Assembly (NCBI GenBank): GCA_027324255.1
Contig: DAHVTI010000579.1
Coordinates: 1-41,027 of the forward strand
Direction of reading: 5' to 3'
Source: Bryobacterales bacterium
GTDB taxonomy: Bacteria > Acidobacteriota > Terriglobia > Bryobacterales > Bryobacteraceae
Length of the DNA: 41,027 nt
The translations under genes were made by a program, and so were the position numbers. Position 1 is the first letter of the stretch. Each line of letters opens with the position of its first letter. The notes beneath the pieces were generated by a model. The model was given only the letters and a program-made list of their open reading frames with translations, made no database searches and was not told the origin of the DNA. Of the stretch, positions 25,008-34,519 are shown piece by piece.

Positions 25008-28000
25008 ATGAAGACGCTTGTGATGCTGGCGTTGATGAGCGCGGCGGCGGTGACGGGCCAGGATGCGGACGGGCTGGTGAAGCAGGCGGGCCAGGCGATC
25101 ACGGCGCAGGACTACGGGCGGGCGCTGGAACTGATCGAGCGGGCGTTGAAGGCGGAGCCGCGGAACAGCGAAGCGTGGCGGGCGCGGGCGCGGGTGAAGA
25201 CAGCGCGGAAAGACTACCGCGGAGCGGTGGCGGACTACACGCGGGCGATCGAAGGCCATGCACGGAACTACCGCGCCTACGGCGGGCGGGGTTACGTGCT
25301 GCTGTTTCTGAAAGACCCGGCGGCGGCGCTGGCGGATGCGGAGAAGGCGCTGTCGATCAACCCCAAGTACGGCTACGCGGCGGCGATCCAGGGCGATGCC
25401 TTGTTCGATTTGAAGAAGTGGCAGGAGGCTCACGACGCCTACAGTGAGGCGATCCGGCTGGATCCGAAACGGGCGGCGGTGTGGTCGAGCCGCGGAAGCT
25501 GCAAGGTGGAACTGGGGGACGCGCGCGGCGCGATCGGCGACTTCGACCAGGCGGAGAAGCTGGACGCGACGATCCCGCACACGTTCTACAACCGCGGCAT
25601 GGCGAAGATGAAGCTGAAAGACTACGCGGGCGCGGATGCGGACTTCGGCCGCTCGATCGACATGGGGCACCGCGTGGAGCTGGCGAAGGAGCAGCGGGCG
25701 AAGGCGCTGGAGGGGCGGCGTTCCGGGGTCCTGGTGGCGGGCGAGACGAAGGCGGTGGACAAGACCAAAGGGGTGGCGCTGGACAAGGCGGCGGCGGTGA
25801 GGACGGCCGGCGGGCCGATGCTGATCTCAGTGCAGGATGCGGGGCCGGCGGTGAAGGCGCTACCGGTGGCGGAGTTAGGGTATGCGATCGAAGGGCTGCG
25901 GATGATGGCGGGAGCCGGGCAGCGGGAGAAAGTCTTCGGGGCGAAGTGGCAGCAGTATTACGATTACCCGTCGAAGGAGGTGGTGGTCTACTTCCAGAAG
26001 CTGAGCCCGGTGGTGGAGGAGTTGCAGAGCTTGCGCGGCGAGGCGCAGGAGGCGACGCTGGACTTTCGGGCGGCGCTGGCGGAGGCGGTGCTGGCGCGGG
26101 CGGCGGGCGATGCGGAAGAAGTAGTGGGGGCGCTGGCGCAGGCGGAGCGGCACGGGCAGGCGGTGTTGAGCGCGACGGCGCGGATGAAGGAACTGCGGAA
26201 GAAGGCCGAGGCGCTGGGCAACCCGCCGGACGCGAAGGCGGCCAAGGCGCGGGCGAAGGCGTGGATGAAAGGCAGCCAGGGGCCGAGCCTGGTGTCGAAG
26301 TACGCGTACCAGTGGCGGCTGAGCCAGGTGCAGGCGATCAATCAGGACATTCGGATGGGGAACTCAGCCGCGGCGATCTTCAATCCGGGGAAGGCTGAGA
26401 CGAAGAGCGAACTGCCGTGGCCCGGATCGGAAGAGGCGTGGTGCAAGTGGCTGGAAGGGGGCAAGGCTGGGCCGGCGCCGGCGGGGCCGGAGCCGCCGAA
26501 CGAGAAGATGCGGCAGGTGAACCGGTGGGTGGACCAGGTGTACGACAAAGAGGGTGTGAAGCCGGACATCTTCATCTCGTTCTTCAAGAACGTGGCGGCG
26601 GACGAGGCGGCGCGGGAGATTGTGGCGAAGGGCAAGGTGCGGGCGCGGCCGCTGGCGGGCTACGTTCCGCCGAAGGAAGCGCCGCAGGTGGCGGCGGTGC
26701 CGCCGGTGGAGGGTCCGAAAGACGCCAAGGCCGCGGCGGAGGAGGCGAAGTGGAGGGCGGAGGCGATCTCAGAGAAGGAAGACCTGATCAGGTTGGTTCA
26801 ACGGAACCTGGCGCAGGACGAGGCCGCGTGGCAGCGGGAGAAAGATCCGCAGCGGAAGGAGGCGTTGTACCTGCGGGTGCTGAACAACCGGAGCGCGATC
26901 CAGCAGGAGCGGGACCTGGTGCAGAGCCTGAAGACGGGCGAGTACGTCCACACGCGGACGCCGTCGGACGAGTACTGCCACGACCTCATGATCGTGAGAA
27001 CGGTGGAGCACAACGAAGCGGTGGCGGAGACGCGGCGGCTGGCGGCGGCGGTGGAGCGGATGGCGGCGGGGGCGGAGCCGGACCAGGTGAAACAGATGCA
27101 GGACTTTGCGGCGCGGCAGATTACGGCGAAGGACATCGCGCAGGGCAACACGGCGAAGGCACGGCAGGCGGCGCAGGCGGTGTTCGACACGGTGCAGGGG
27201 CGGCGGGAGCAGCGGGCGGCGGCGGCGCTGGAGGAGGCGATCCGGAACGAAGACTACCTGGTGCGGGCGCAGCGGGTGAAGATGATTGCGGGCGCGACGC
27301 TGTTGGTGACGGGCATCGCGGCGCCGATGTACGCGGCGGGCGGTGCGACGGCGGCGGGGGCGAGCGCGGAGGCGGCGGCGCTGGTGACGGAGGCGGCGGC
27401 GCAGTCGGTGACGGCGGTGAACATGGTGTACGGCGGGACGACGGGCTTCATCGAGGGCGGGCCGGTGGAGATGGTGAAGCAGGTGGTGGGGATGAGCGGC
27501 GTGCCGGGGATGGTGGTCAGCGAGATGATGACGGGCTACCAGCGGGGCGGGCTGGTGTCGGAAGGAGGAGTGACGGGCGCGCTGGAACGGGGCACGGAGG
27601 CGTTTCTGGCGGCGAAGGGGATCGAGCTGATCGCCGGAGGATTGGGCCGCTGGTGGGCGGGCGGGGATGAGGCCGCGGCCGCGGGTTCGGCAGGCGGCGG
27701 CGGAGCGAAACCGCAGGTGCCGAAGATGACGGTGGGCGAGTTCCTGGAGCGGCAGGAGTATCAACTGGCGCGGAACCTGGCGGAGCGGAAGATCAAGCAA
27801 CTGCAAGAGACGGCGGCGCGGATGCGGGAGCTGCAGGCCAAGGGCGCGCCGGCGGCGGAGCTGGCGGCGCTGCAGGCCAAGGCGATGCAGCAGACGACGG
27901 CGATCAGCGAAGATCTGCTGGCCAAGCGGATGTTGAAGAACATGGGCAAGCAGGCGCGCGCGGGCCAGGGCGATGCGGCGCTGGGGCAGTTGGAGCAGGA

Positions 28001-28796
28001 CTACGCGGCGGCGGTGGACATCATCCACAAGACGCAGGTGGATCCGGCTTTCAACAGAGCCGTGAAGGCGGCGGGCTACCGCTGGCGGAAGAAGAAGCTC
28101 GGCGGGCAGTGGGAGGACGGGGGCGAGCTGACGTTTAAGGACATCCGGCACGCCAACGCAGGCAACACGGCGAACACGGATCGCGACAAGGCGCTGGAGG
28201 AGATGCGCAGCGAAGGGGGCGTGATCTACGAGCTGGTGAAAAGCGACAAGCCGGTGAACCTGAGCGAAGCCGAGCACGACCTGCAGCAGATCTACAACCA
28301 GAGCTACCATTCGGCGACGGGCGGCAACGCGCAGATGGCGCAGCATTCGATTACGACGAGCCGCAGCCGGGAGGCGTACAAGGACTTGACGTACACACAC
28401 CTGTCGGACCCGGCGAACGTGAGCCGGATCAACAAGGGATGGGCCGGACAGTCGGTGGAGGTCTTGAAGGCGAAGGTGACGCACGCGGGACCGGGGCAGG
28501 GGGATTTCGCGAACCTGTTCAAGAAGATCGACGGGGCGAACCAGGCGGCGAAGGACATCAACCAGCGGCTGATGCCGATTCTGAAGGCGCAGCAGGCGAA
28601 GGCGGTGGGGCCGAGGGCGGCGGAGATCGGGCAGGACATGGAGAAGTGGAAGGCGATCCAGGCGGCGCTGGAGAGAGTGGAGACAGACCCGGCAGGGGCG
28701 AGCCGGGAGCTGCGGGTGCTGACCGGGATGGACAGCATCGGCGAGGTTTCAGACGCGATCGGGAAGAGGTTCCTGGGCGCGGTGGTGGCGCAGTGA
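25008..28796 (+). CDS. Large exported TPR protein with unrecognised middle and C-terminal regions
   Basis: The 1262-residue protein begins with a signal peptide (MKTLVMLALMSAAAVTGQ). Residues about 25-240 are tetratricopeptide repeats, e.g. ALELIERALKAEPRNSEAW, AVADYTRAIEGHARNYRAYG and AHDAYSEAIRLDPKRAAVW. Residues 250-750 are helical, rich in Ala, Lys and Glu, and I recognise no domain. At about 757-830 there is a hydrophobic, glycine/alanine-rich stretch (MIAGATLLVTGIAAPMYAAG). A coiled coil follows at about 920-1010, and a mixed, more conserved-looking C-terminal part (1015-1262) has HANAGNTANTDRDKALEEM, QIYNQSYHSATGGNAQMAQH and THLSDPANVSRINKGWAGQS. The order of repeat domain, hydrophobic middle and compact polar C-terminus resembles polymorphic-toxin architecture, but I cannot name a toxin fold, and no immunity-like gene follows. 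Confidence 0.75.
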   Translation: MKTLVMLALMSAAAVTGQDADGLVKQAGQAITAQDYGRALELIERALKAEPRNSEAWRARARVKTARKDYRGAVADYTRAIEGHARNYRAYGGRGYVLLFLKDPAAALADAEKALSINPKYGYAAAIQGDALFDLKKWQEAHDAYSEAIRLDPKRAAVWSSRGSCKVELGDARGAIGDFDQAEKLDATIPHTFYNRGMAKMKLKDYAGADADFGRSIDMGHRVELAKEQRAKALEGRRSGVLVAGETKAVDKTKGVALDKAAAVRTAGGPMLISVQDAGPAVKALPVAELGYAIEGLRMMAGAGQREKVFGAKWQQYYDYPSKEVVVYFQKLSPVVEELQSLRGEAQEATLDFRAALAEAVLARAAGDAEEVVGALAQAERHGQAVLSATARMKELRKKAEALGNPPDAKAAKARAKAWMKGSQGPSLVSKYAYQWRLSQVQAINQDIRMGNSAAAIFNPGKAETKSELPWPGSEEAWCKWLEGGKAGPAPAGPEPPNEKMRQVNRWVDQVYDKEGVKPDIFISFFKNVAADEAAREIVAKGKVRARPLAGYVPPKEAPQVAAVPPVEGPKDAKAAAEEAKWRAEAISEKEDLIRLVQRNLAQDEAAWQREKDPQRKEALYLRVLNNRSAIQQERDLVQSLKTGEYVHTRTPSDEYCHDLMIVRTVEHNEAVAETRRLAAAVERMAAGAEPDQVKQMQDFAARQITAKDIAQGNTAKARQAAQAVFDTVQGRREQRAAAALEEAIRNEDYLVRAQRVKMIAGATLLVTGIAAPMYAAGGATAAGASAEAAALVTEAAAQSVTAVNMVYGGTTGFIEGGPVEMVKQVVGMSGVPGMVVSEMMTGYQRGGLVSEGGVTGALERGTEAFLAAKGIELIAGGLGRWWAGGDEAAAAGSAGGGGAKPQVPKMTVGEFLERQEYQLARNLAERKIKQLQETAARMRELQAKGAPAAELAALQAKAMQQTTAISEDLLAKRMLKNMGKQARAGQGDAALGQLEQDYAAAVDIIHKTQVDPAFNRAVKAAGYRWRKKKLGGQWEDGGELTFKDIRHANAGNTANTDRDKALEEMRSEGGVIYELVKSDKPVNLSEAEHDLQQIYNQSYHSATGGNAQMAQHSITTSRSREAYKDLTYTHLSDPANVSRINKGWAGQSVEVLKAKVTHAGPGQGDFANLFKKIDGANQAAKDINQRLMPILKAQQAKAVGPRAAEIGQDMEKWKAIQAALERVETDPAGASRELRVLTGMDSIGEVSDAIGKRFLGAVVAQ

Positions 28797-28800
28797 GGTC

Positions 28801-29820
28801 TTAGAGGATCAGCATGCAGTCGCCGTAGGAGAAAAAGCGATAGCGCTGCTGGACGGCGTGGTCGTAGGCGGCGCGGACGAGGTCCTTGCCGGCGAAGGCG
28901 CTGACGAGGAGCAGCAGGCTGGACTTGGGGAGGTGGAAGTTGGTGAGGAGGGCGTCCACGGCCTGGAAGCGGTAGCCGGGGTAGATGAAGATGTCGGTTT
29001 CACCTTCGGTGGCGGAGAAGCCGCCGTTGCGGGCGGCCGTTTCGAGGGTGCGGACGGAGGTGGTGCCGACGGCGATGCGGCGGGAGGCGGCGGCGAGGAG
29101 GGAGGCGGAAGAGGCCGGGATCTGAAAGCGCTCGGCGTGGAGCTGGTTCTCTTCGATGGTGTCGTTCTGGAGGGGCTGGAAGGTGCCTAGGCCGACGTGG
29201 AGGGTGATGGGAGCGATGGAGGCGCCGGCGGCGCGGCAGGCGTCGAGGACTTCGGGGGTGAAGTGGAGGCCGGCGGTGGGCGCGGCGACGGAACCGGGTT
29301 GGTTGGCGAAGACAGTCTGATAGCTTTCGCGGTCGGCGGCCTCGTCGGGGCGGTGGATGTAAGGGGGCAGCGGGACGTGGCCGGCGGATTCGAGCTGGGC
29401 GTCGAGATCGCCTTCGCAGTGGAGGCGGATGAGGCGCTCGCCGCGGATGCGGGTTTCGAGGATTTCGGCCTGGAGGGATTCGGTGATGAGGACGCGGGTG
29501 CCCTCGTGGAGGTGGCGGCCGGGGCGGACGAGGGCGGTCCAGAAGACGCGGTCGTCGCTCTGGGGGCGGAGGAGCAAGATCTCGACGGTGCGGTCGTAGC
29601 CGGGCTTGCGGCCGAAGAGGCGGGAAGGGAAGACGCGGGTGTCGTTCACGGCGAGGCAGTCGCCGTCCTGGAGGTAGGCGGGGAGGTCGCGGAAGGAGCG
29701 GTCCTCAAAAGTGTGGGACGCGCGGTGGACGACGAGCATACGGGAGGAGGACCGGTCAGAGAGAGGCTGTTGAGCGATCAGCTCGTCGGGCAGGTGATAA
29801 TCAAATTCAGACAGAAGCAT
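28801..29820 (-). CDS. queA: S-adenosylmethionine:tRNA ribosyltransferase-isomerase
   Basis: A 339-residue QueA, which transfers and isomerises the ribosyl part of SAM onto preQ1 in tRNA to give epoxyqueuosine. The family motifs are in order: FDYHLPDELIAQQPLSDRSS at the N-terminus, GDCLAVNDTRVFPSRLFG, LPPYIHRP, YQTVFANQPGSVAAPTAGLHF, ITLHVGLGTFQPLQ, and the C-terminal LTNFHLPKSSLLLLVSAFAG and AYDHAVQQRYRFFSYGDCMLIL. Length is normal. It converges with the TPR gene (4-base gap) and is divergent from tsaD across 80 bases. Although on the minus strand, its region stays G-rich on the plus strand, so its own codons end often in C. Confidence 0.95.
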   Translation of the reverse strand: MLLSEFDYHLPDELIAQQPLSDRSSSRMLVVHRASHTFEDRSFRDLPAYLQDGDCLAVNDTRVFPSRLFGRKPGYDRTVEILLLRPQSDDRVFWTALVRPGRHLHEGTRVLITESLQAEILETRIRGERLIRLHCEGDLDAQLESAGHVPLPPYIHRPDEAADRESYQTVFANQPGSVAAPTAGLHFTPEVLDACRAAGASIAPITLHVGLGTFQPLQNDTIEENQLHAERFQIPASSASLLAAASRRIAVGTTSVRTLETAARNGGFSATEGETDIFIYPGYRFQAVDALLTNFHLPKSSLLLLVSAFAGKDLVRAAYDHAVQQRYRFFSYGDCMLIL

Positions 29821-29900
29821 TGCGATCAGAATGTATTTCTATTCATGACTGCTTGAGGCCGGGTCGACCCCCTGGCATCAATATACCCATTTGAGGACAC

Positions 29901-30986
29901 GTGGCGCTAATCCTAGGCATTGAGAGTTCCTGCGACGAGACGGCGGCGGCGGTGGTGAGCCGCGAGGGGGAAGTGCTGTCGAGCGTCGTGGCGTCGCAGG
30001 TGGACGTTCACGGCAAGTACGGGGGGGTGGTGCCCGAACTGGCTTCGAGAGAGCATCTGCGCTCGATTGTACTGGTAGTGAGGGGTGCTTTGGAGGAGGC
30101 GCGGGCGGGGTGGAACGACTTGAGCGCCGTGGCGGTGACGGCGGGACCGGGGCTGGTGGGATCGCTGCTGGTGGGCTTGACGTTTGCGAAGGGGATTTCG
30201 CTGGTGCGCGGCCTGCCGCTGATAGGGGTCAATCACATCGAAGGACACATCCATGCGGTGATACTCGAAGCGCAAAGCTCGGGCGTTGCCGTCGAACTGC
30301 CGGCCCTGGCGCTTGTCGCGAGCGGCGGCCACACCCACCTCTTCATCACCAAGGCTCCAAATGATAACTATAGCCTACTAGGGAAAACCCGGGACGACGC
30401 GGCGGGAGAGGCCTACGACAAAGTGGCGAAGCTGCTGGGATTCGGCTATCCGGGGGGGCCGGTGCTGGACCAGTTGGCGCCGTTCGGAGACGCGGACGGG
30501 CTGCGGCTGCCGCTGGCGAAGATGAAAGGAAACGCGCTGGATTTCAGCTTCAGCGGGCTGAAGACGGCGATGCTGAGGTGGAGCCAGCGGCGAGAGATGC
30601 AGGGGGAGATTGTAGCGCGGCGGGCGATGCAGAAGATCCACCCGCGTCCGACATTGGAGCAATGGCTGGCGGTGACGCCGCAGGAGACGCTGGACGCGGT
30701 GGCGGCGTTCCAGCGGGTGGTGGTGGAGGAGCTGCTGCGGAGGGTGGAGCGGGCGGTGGAGGAGACGGACGCGCGGAGCGTGATCATTGCGGGAGGCGTG
30801 GCGTGCAACGCGGGGCTGCGGGCGGCGGCGCGCAGCGGGCGGATTGCATGTCCGGTGTACTTTCCGACGCCGCAGCTTTCCACCGACAACGCGGCGATGA
30901 TCGCGGCGGCGGCGTGGCCGAAGTACGAGCGGGGGGAGTTCGACGATTTGACCCTGAAGGCGCAGGCCAACCTCAGCCTGGCGTGA
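29901..30986 (+). CDS. tsaD: tRNA N6-adenosine threonylcarbamoyltransferase
   Basis: A 361-residue TsaD, the catalytic subunit that adds threonylcarbamoyl to A37 of ANN-decoding tRNAs together with TsaB and TsaE (not in this window). It shows the ASKHA-fold start [33 protein letters not shown], the metal-binding HxxxH in [70 protein letters not shown], and [12 protein letters not shown] with the last metal ligand. GTG 29901 follows GAGG at 29893-29896 with 4 bases between them; a TATACC hexamer at 29882-29887 may be part of its promoter. Confidence 0.95.
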   Translation: MALILGIESSCDETAAAVVSREGEVLSSVVASQVDVHGKYGGVVPELASREHLRSIVLVVRGALEEARAGWNDLSAVAVTAGPGLVGSLLVGLTFAKGISLVRGLPLIGVNHIEGHIHAVILEAQSSGVAVELPALALVASGGHTHLFITKAPNDNYSLLGKTRDDAAGEAYDKVAKLLGFGYPGGPVLDQLAPFGDADGLRLPLAKMKGNALDFSFSGLKTAMLRWSQRREMQGEIVARRAMQKIHPRPTLEQWLAVTPQETLDAVAAFQRVVVEELLRRVERAVEETDARSVIIAGGVACNAGLRAAARSGRIACPVYFPTPQLSTDNAAMIAAAAWPKYERGEFDDLTLKAQANLSLA

Positions 30987-31025
30987 AAGGCGGATAGAAT
31001 CGACAGGGAAGGAGGGCGAGGCGAG

Positions 31026-32966
31026 ATGCGTCTGGCCGTGGTGCTGTTGATGGCGATGCCGCTGTTGCGGGCCGAGGTGACGTCGGTCCACCTGGTGGAG
31101 AGGAGCGACGTGCTGGGCGGGCGGGCGTTCGGCAACGCCGGAGCGTACGAGCGGATCATCGCCAAGGCGCACTTTGCGCTGGACGTGAAATCGCCGCGGA
31201 ACCTGGCGATCCGGGACCTCGGCCTGGCGCCGCGCAATGCGCAGGGGCAGGTGGAGTTCACTGCGGACCTGTACGTGTTGAAGCCGCGCGACCCGAAGCG
31301 GGGCAACGGCACCTTGTTGTTCGAGGTGTCGAACCGGGGCGGCAAGGGGATGCTGGCGCGCTTCATGTACGCGCGAGGCGCGCAGGATCCGCGCAGCGAA
31401 GAGGAGTTCGGCGACTGCCGGCTGCTGGAGCAGGGCTACACGCTGGCGTGGGTGGGCTGGCAGTGGGACGTGCCGGCGGGCAACGCGAAGCTGCTGCGGC
31501 TGGACGCGCCGGTGATCGAGGGGGTGAAGGGGCTGGTGCGGTCGGAATTCGTACCGGATGAAGTGGTGCAGCGGATGAACGTGGCCGACCGCGGGCACAT
31601 CGCCTACGCGGCGACGGATGCGGCGGCGAAGCTGACGGTGCGGACGACGGTGCTGGGGCGGCGGCGGACGATCCCCGCAGCGCAGTGGAAGTTCACGGCG
31701 GACCGGACGGCGATCGAGATGGCGGCGGGATTCCAGCCGGGGCTGTTGTACGAGCTGGTGTACACGGCGGAGAACCCGCGGCTGCAGGGCGCGGGGCTGG
31801 CGGCGGTGCGGGACACGGTTTCGTTCTTCAAGTACACGAAGAACGGGGTGACGCTGCTGGGAGACCAGCCGCGGTTCATCAAGCGGGCGCTGGGCTTCGG
31901 GATTTCGCAGAGCGGGCGGTTCCTGCGAACGTTCCTCTACTACGGCATGAACGAGGACGAGTCCGGAAGAAAAGTGTTCGACGGGGTTTGGGCGGACGTG
32001 GCCGGCGGCGGACGCGGCAGCTTCAACCACCGTTTCGCTCAGGCGTCGCGGGACGGCTACGCGCACATGAACACGCTGTACGAGACGGACCTGTTCCCGT
32101 TTTCGGACGTGCCGCAGCCACTGCCGGAGGGACGGGGAGACGATGGGCTGCTCATCAACATCCGCGAGAGCGTGATGCCAAAGATCTTCTATACGAACGG
32201 GTCGTGCGAGTACTGGAACCGGTGCGCGGCGCTGGTGCACACGAGCCTGGCGGGGGACGTGGACGTGCCGCTGGGAAGGACGGCGCGGATGTATTTTCTG
32301 GCGGGGTCGCAGCACGGCCCGGCGCAATTGCCGCGGAGTTCGAATTCCGCGAAGTACGAGAGCAGCCCGAACGACACGCGTCCGCTGCACCGGGCGCTGC
32401 TGGACGCGCTGCAGGCCTGGGTGAAGGACGGGGTGGAGCCGCCGCGGTCGCAGTTCCCGTCAATTGCGGACGAGGACCTGGTGCCGTTGAACCGGATCCG
32501 GTGGGCGAAGGCGGGGCGGCCGCCGCTGCCGGAGTTTCCGAAGCAGGCCTATGACCTCGACTACGGGGAAGAGTTCGGGAGCAAGGGAATTGTGACGGTG
32601 GAGCCGCCGCGGGTGAAGGGCCGCTTCGCGGTGCTGCTGCCGCAGGTGGACGCGGACGGGATTGACCTGGGCGGGGTGAGGCTGCCGGCGGTGGCGGCGC
32701 CGCTGGGCACGTTCACGGGCTGGAACATGAGGGTGGAAGGGACGGGGACGCCGCGGCAGACGGTGCCGATGGTGGGCGGGTTCTTCGCCTTCCCGAAGGC
32801 GGAGATCGCGAAACGGTACGGGGACAAGGCCGGGTATCTGAAGAGGATCGGAGAAGAGGCGGACAAGCTGGTGAAGCGGCGGTTCCTCCTGGTGGAGGAC
32901 CGCAAGCAGGTGCTGGACCACGCCGCGGCGCTGTGGGATTACGTGGAGAAGGAGCCGGGACGCTAG
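31026..32966 (+). CDS. Exported alpha/beta-hydrolase domain protein
   Basis: A 646-residue protein with a short signal peptide (MRLAVVLLMAMPLLRAE) and the layout of the alpha/beta hydrolase domain family (Abhydrolase_10-type). This includes a beta-rich N-terminal part with GNGTLLFEVSNRGGKGMLAR and GYTLAWVGWQWDVP. The nucleophile elbow is GFGISQSGRFLRTFLYYGMN, with Ser in GISQSGR, followed by FDGVWADVAGGGRGSFNHRF. Later segments include FYTNGSCEYWNRCAALVHTS, RMYFLAGSQHGPAQLP with a histidine that could be catalytic, and GTFTGWNMR. Substrate is unknown; an ester is the family-level guess. GGAAGGAGGGCGAGGCGAG upstream gives purine-rich ribosome-binding sequence. It stands 39 bases after tsaD and 11 before the Mrp-type gene. 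Confidence 0.82.
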   Translation: MRLAVVLLMAMPLLRAEVTSVHLVERSDVLGGRAFGNAGAYERIIAKAHFALDVKSPRNLAIRDLGLAPRNAQGQVEFTADLYVLKPRDPKRGNGTLLFEVSNRGGKGMLARFMYARGAQDPRSEEEFGDCRLLEQGYTLAWVGWQWDVPAGNAKLLRLDAPVIEGVKGLVRSEFVPDEVVQRMNVADRGHIAYAATDAAAKLTVRTTVLGRRRTIPAAQWKFTADRTAIEMAAGFQPGLLYELVYTAENPRLQGAGLAAVRDTVSFFKYTKNGVTLLGDQPRFIKRALGFGISQSGRFLRTFLYYGMNEDESGRKVFDGVWADVAGGGRGSFNHRFAQASRDGYAHMNTLYETDLFPFSDVPQPLPEGRGDDGLLINIRESVMPKIFYTNGSCEYWNRCAALVHTSLAGDVDVPLGRTARMYFLAGSQHGPAQLPRSSNSAKYESSPNDTRPLHRALLDALQAWVKDGVEPPRSQFPSIADEDLVPLNRIRWAKAGRPPLPEFPKQAYDLDYGEEFGSKGIVTVEPPRVKGRFAVLLPQVDADGIDLGGVRLPAVAAPLGTFTGWNMRVEGTGTPRQTVPMVGGFFAFPKAEIAKRYGDKAGYLKRIGEEADKLVKRRFLLVEDRKQVLDHAAALWDYVEKEPGR

Positions 32967-32977
32967 ACTGGTATCTT

Positions 32978-33805
32978 ATGGGCGCACCTCCACAGACCGA
33001 ACCTCCGAAGATGCCGATCGACGGCGTGAAGAACCTGGTGGCGATCGGGAGCGGCAAGGGCGGCGTGGGCAAGACCACGGTCGCGGTCAACCTGGCCATC
33101 GCGCTGGCGAAGCTGGGCCAGAAAGTGGGGCTGCTGGACGCCGACGTGTATGGGCCGAACGTGCCGCTGATGATGGGCATCCGGGACACGCCGTACGCGG
33201 TGGAGAACCGCATCCAGCCGCTGGAGCAATACGGGGTGAAGCTGATGTCGATGGGGTTCCTGAACCCGGGCGACAAACCGCTGATCTGGCGCGGGCCGAT
33301 GCTGCACAGCGTGATGCAGCAGTTCATCCGGCAGGTGGATTGGGGCGAGCTGGACTACCTGCTGGTGGACCTGCCGCCGGGCACGGGGGACGTGGCGCTG
33401 AGCCTGATCCAGACGGCGCCGATCACGGGGGCGGTGGTGGTGAGCACGCCGTCGGAGGTGGCGCTGGAGGACGGGCGCAAGGCGGTGCTGATGTTCCAGC
33501 AGGTGAAGGTGGATCTGCTGGGGATTGTGGAGAACATGAGCTACCTGGTGGTGCCGGAGACGGGCCAGAAGGTGGACATCTTCGGCCAGGGCGGCGGGCG
33601 GCGGACGGCGGAAGCGATGGACGTGCCGTTCCTGGGTGAGCTGCCGCTGAACCCGCAGGTGCGAGTCGGGGGCGACAGTGGGCGTCCGGTGGCGCTGGCG
33701 GGCGAAGAGGACCCGCACGCGGCGCCGTTTTACGAGATGGCGAAGCGGGTGATGGAGCGGTGCGGCGGGACGAGGACGGCGCCGACGTTCTCGATCGAAG
33801 ACTAA
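32978..33805 (+). CDS. Mrp/NBP35-type P-loop ATPase (iron-sulfur carrier family)
   Basis: A 275-residue cytosolic ATPase of the Mrp/ApbC/NBP35 family, which carries and delivers Fe-S clusters. It has the deviant Walker A GSGKGGVGKTTVAVNLA, GLLDADVYGPNVPLMMGI, MGFLNPGDKPLIWRGPML, the DYLLVDLPPGTGDVALSL Walker B region, and ENMSYLVVPETGQKVDIFGQ. Most Mrp proteins have a CxxC pair in this last segment; here it is V-PET, so the canonical cluster-bridging cysteines are absent. The N-terminal MIP18/DUF59 domain found in many Mrp proteins is also absent. ATG 32978 is chosen because it gives the usual short leader before the P-loop. Only an annotation as Mrp-like ATPase is safe. Confidence 0.85.
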   Translation: MGAPPQTEPPKMPIDGVKNLVAIGSGKGGVGKTTVAVNLAIALAKLGQKVGLLDADVYGPNVPLMMGIRDTPYAVENRIQPLEQYGVKLMSMGFLNPGDKPLIWRGPMLHSVMQQFIRQVDWGELDYLLVDLPPGTGDVALSLIQTAPITGAVVVSTPSEVALEDGRKAVLMFQQVKVDLLGIVENMSYLVVPETGQKVDIFGQGGGRRTAEAMDVPFLGELPLNPQVRVGGDSGRPVALAGEEDPHAAPFYEMAKRVMERCGGTRTAPTFSIED

Positions 33806-33845
33806 GGGCGAAACGGGCGAAGAGTGGGCCGCGTCCAGAGGGCGT

Positions 33846-34490
33846 ATGAGATGCGCAACTCTTCTTCTGACGGCGGCGCTGATGTCGGGGGGCCTGGCGC
33901 AGGGGCAGTCGTGGACGCGGGACTACTACCGCAACCACGTGACGGCGGCGGCCGGATTCGCGATGCCGGGGCGTGACCTGAAGACGTACTACCAGAACGC
34001 CTTCGCGTGGAGTTTCGGCTACGGCTACCGGCCGGTGAAGTACGTGCAGGTGGACCTGGGGCTGGACGGCTCCTACAACGCGGCGCGGGTGAAGGACTAC
34101 ATTGAGAGTCCGGGTTGGGGGTACCTGCGGATCCGGGACTTCCAGACGTTTCTGCCGCTGGGCGGGCGCGTGGTGGCGCCACTGGCGAAGGGGCGGGTGG
34201 AGTTCTATGGCGGCGGCGGAGCGGCGTACGCGCGGACGGCGGAGTTTTTGCGGCAGCCGAGCGACTGGGTCAGGATCGAATGTCCGGACTGCGTGGCGCG
34301 GGACGGGTGGGGCTACTACGCGCTGCTGGGCGGGAGCGTGGCGCTGGACCGGGCGCAGCATTTCCGGCTGGGGGTGACGACGCGGGTGTACCGCATGGAC
34401 ACGTCGGGCCCGCCGGTGGGGGCGACGCCGGCGGTGAACACGACGGATCAGTGGGTGAACACGTATTTCGGGCTGACGTTCAGCTTCTGA
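33846..34490 (+). CDS. Small outer-membrane beta-barrel protein
   Basis: A 214-residue protein with a signal peptide (MRCATLLLTAALMSGGLAQG). The mature part alternates in the manner of an eight-stranded OmpA/OmpX-like barrel: HVTAAAGFAMPGRDLKTYY, AFAWSFGYGYRPVKYVQVDL, FLPLGGRVVAPLAKGRVEFY, GGGAAYARTAEFL, GWGYYALLGGSVALDRAQHF, RLGVTTRVYRMD, and a last strand NTYFGLTFSF ending in Phe, as barrel-assembly signals do. Two cysteines in RIECPDCVARDG may form a loop disulfide. The function is unknown. The stop shares a base with a possible in-frame ATG of the methyltransferase at 34490. Confidence 0.75.
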   Translation: MRCATLLLTAALMSGGLAQGQSWTRDYYRNHVTAAAGFAMPGRDLKTYYQNAFAWSFGYGYRPVKYVQVDLGLDGSYNAARVKDYIESPGWGYLRIRDFQTFLPLGGRVVAPLAKGRVEFYGGGGAAYARTAEFLRQPSDWVRIECPDCVARDGWGYYALLGGSVALDRAQHFRLGVTTRVYRMDTSGPPVGATPAVNTTDQWVNTYFGLTFSF

Positions 34491-34519
34491 TGGGCGCGGC
34501 GTGTTACCTTTTGGGAGTC

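Noticed and set aside
26769-28484. 571-codon minus-strand frame opposite the TPR gene
   Set aside because: Leu/Arg/His-rich shadow frame. It has no start context, and the plus strand has a signal peptide, a ribosome-binding site and TPR repeats.
30378-32390. 670-codon minus-strand frame opposite tsaD and the hydrolase gene
   Set aside because: It spans two genuine plus-strand genes and an intergenic gap, and has Arg/His/Gln-rich nonsense composition.
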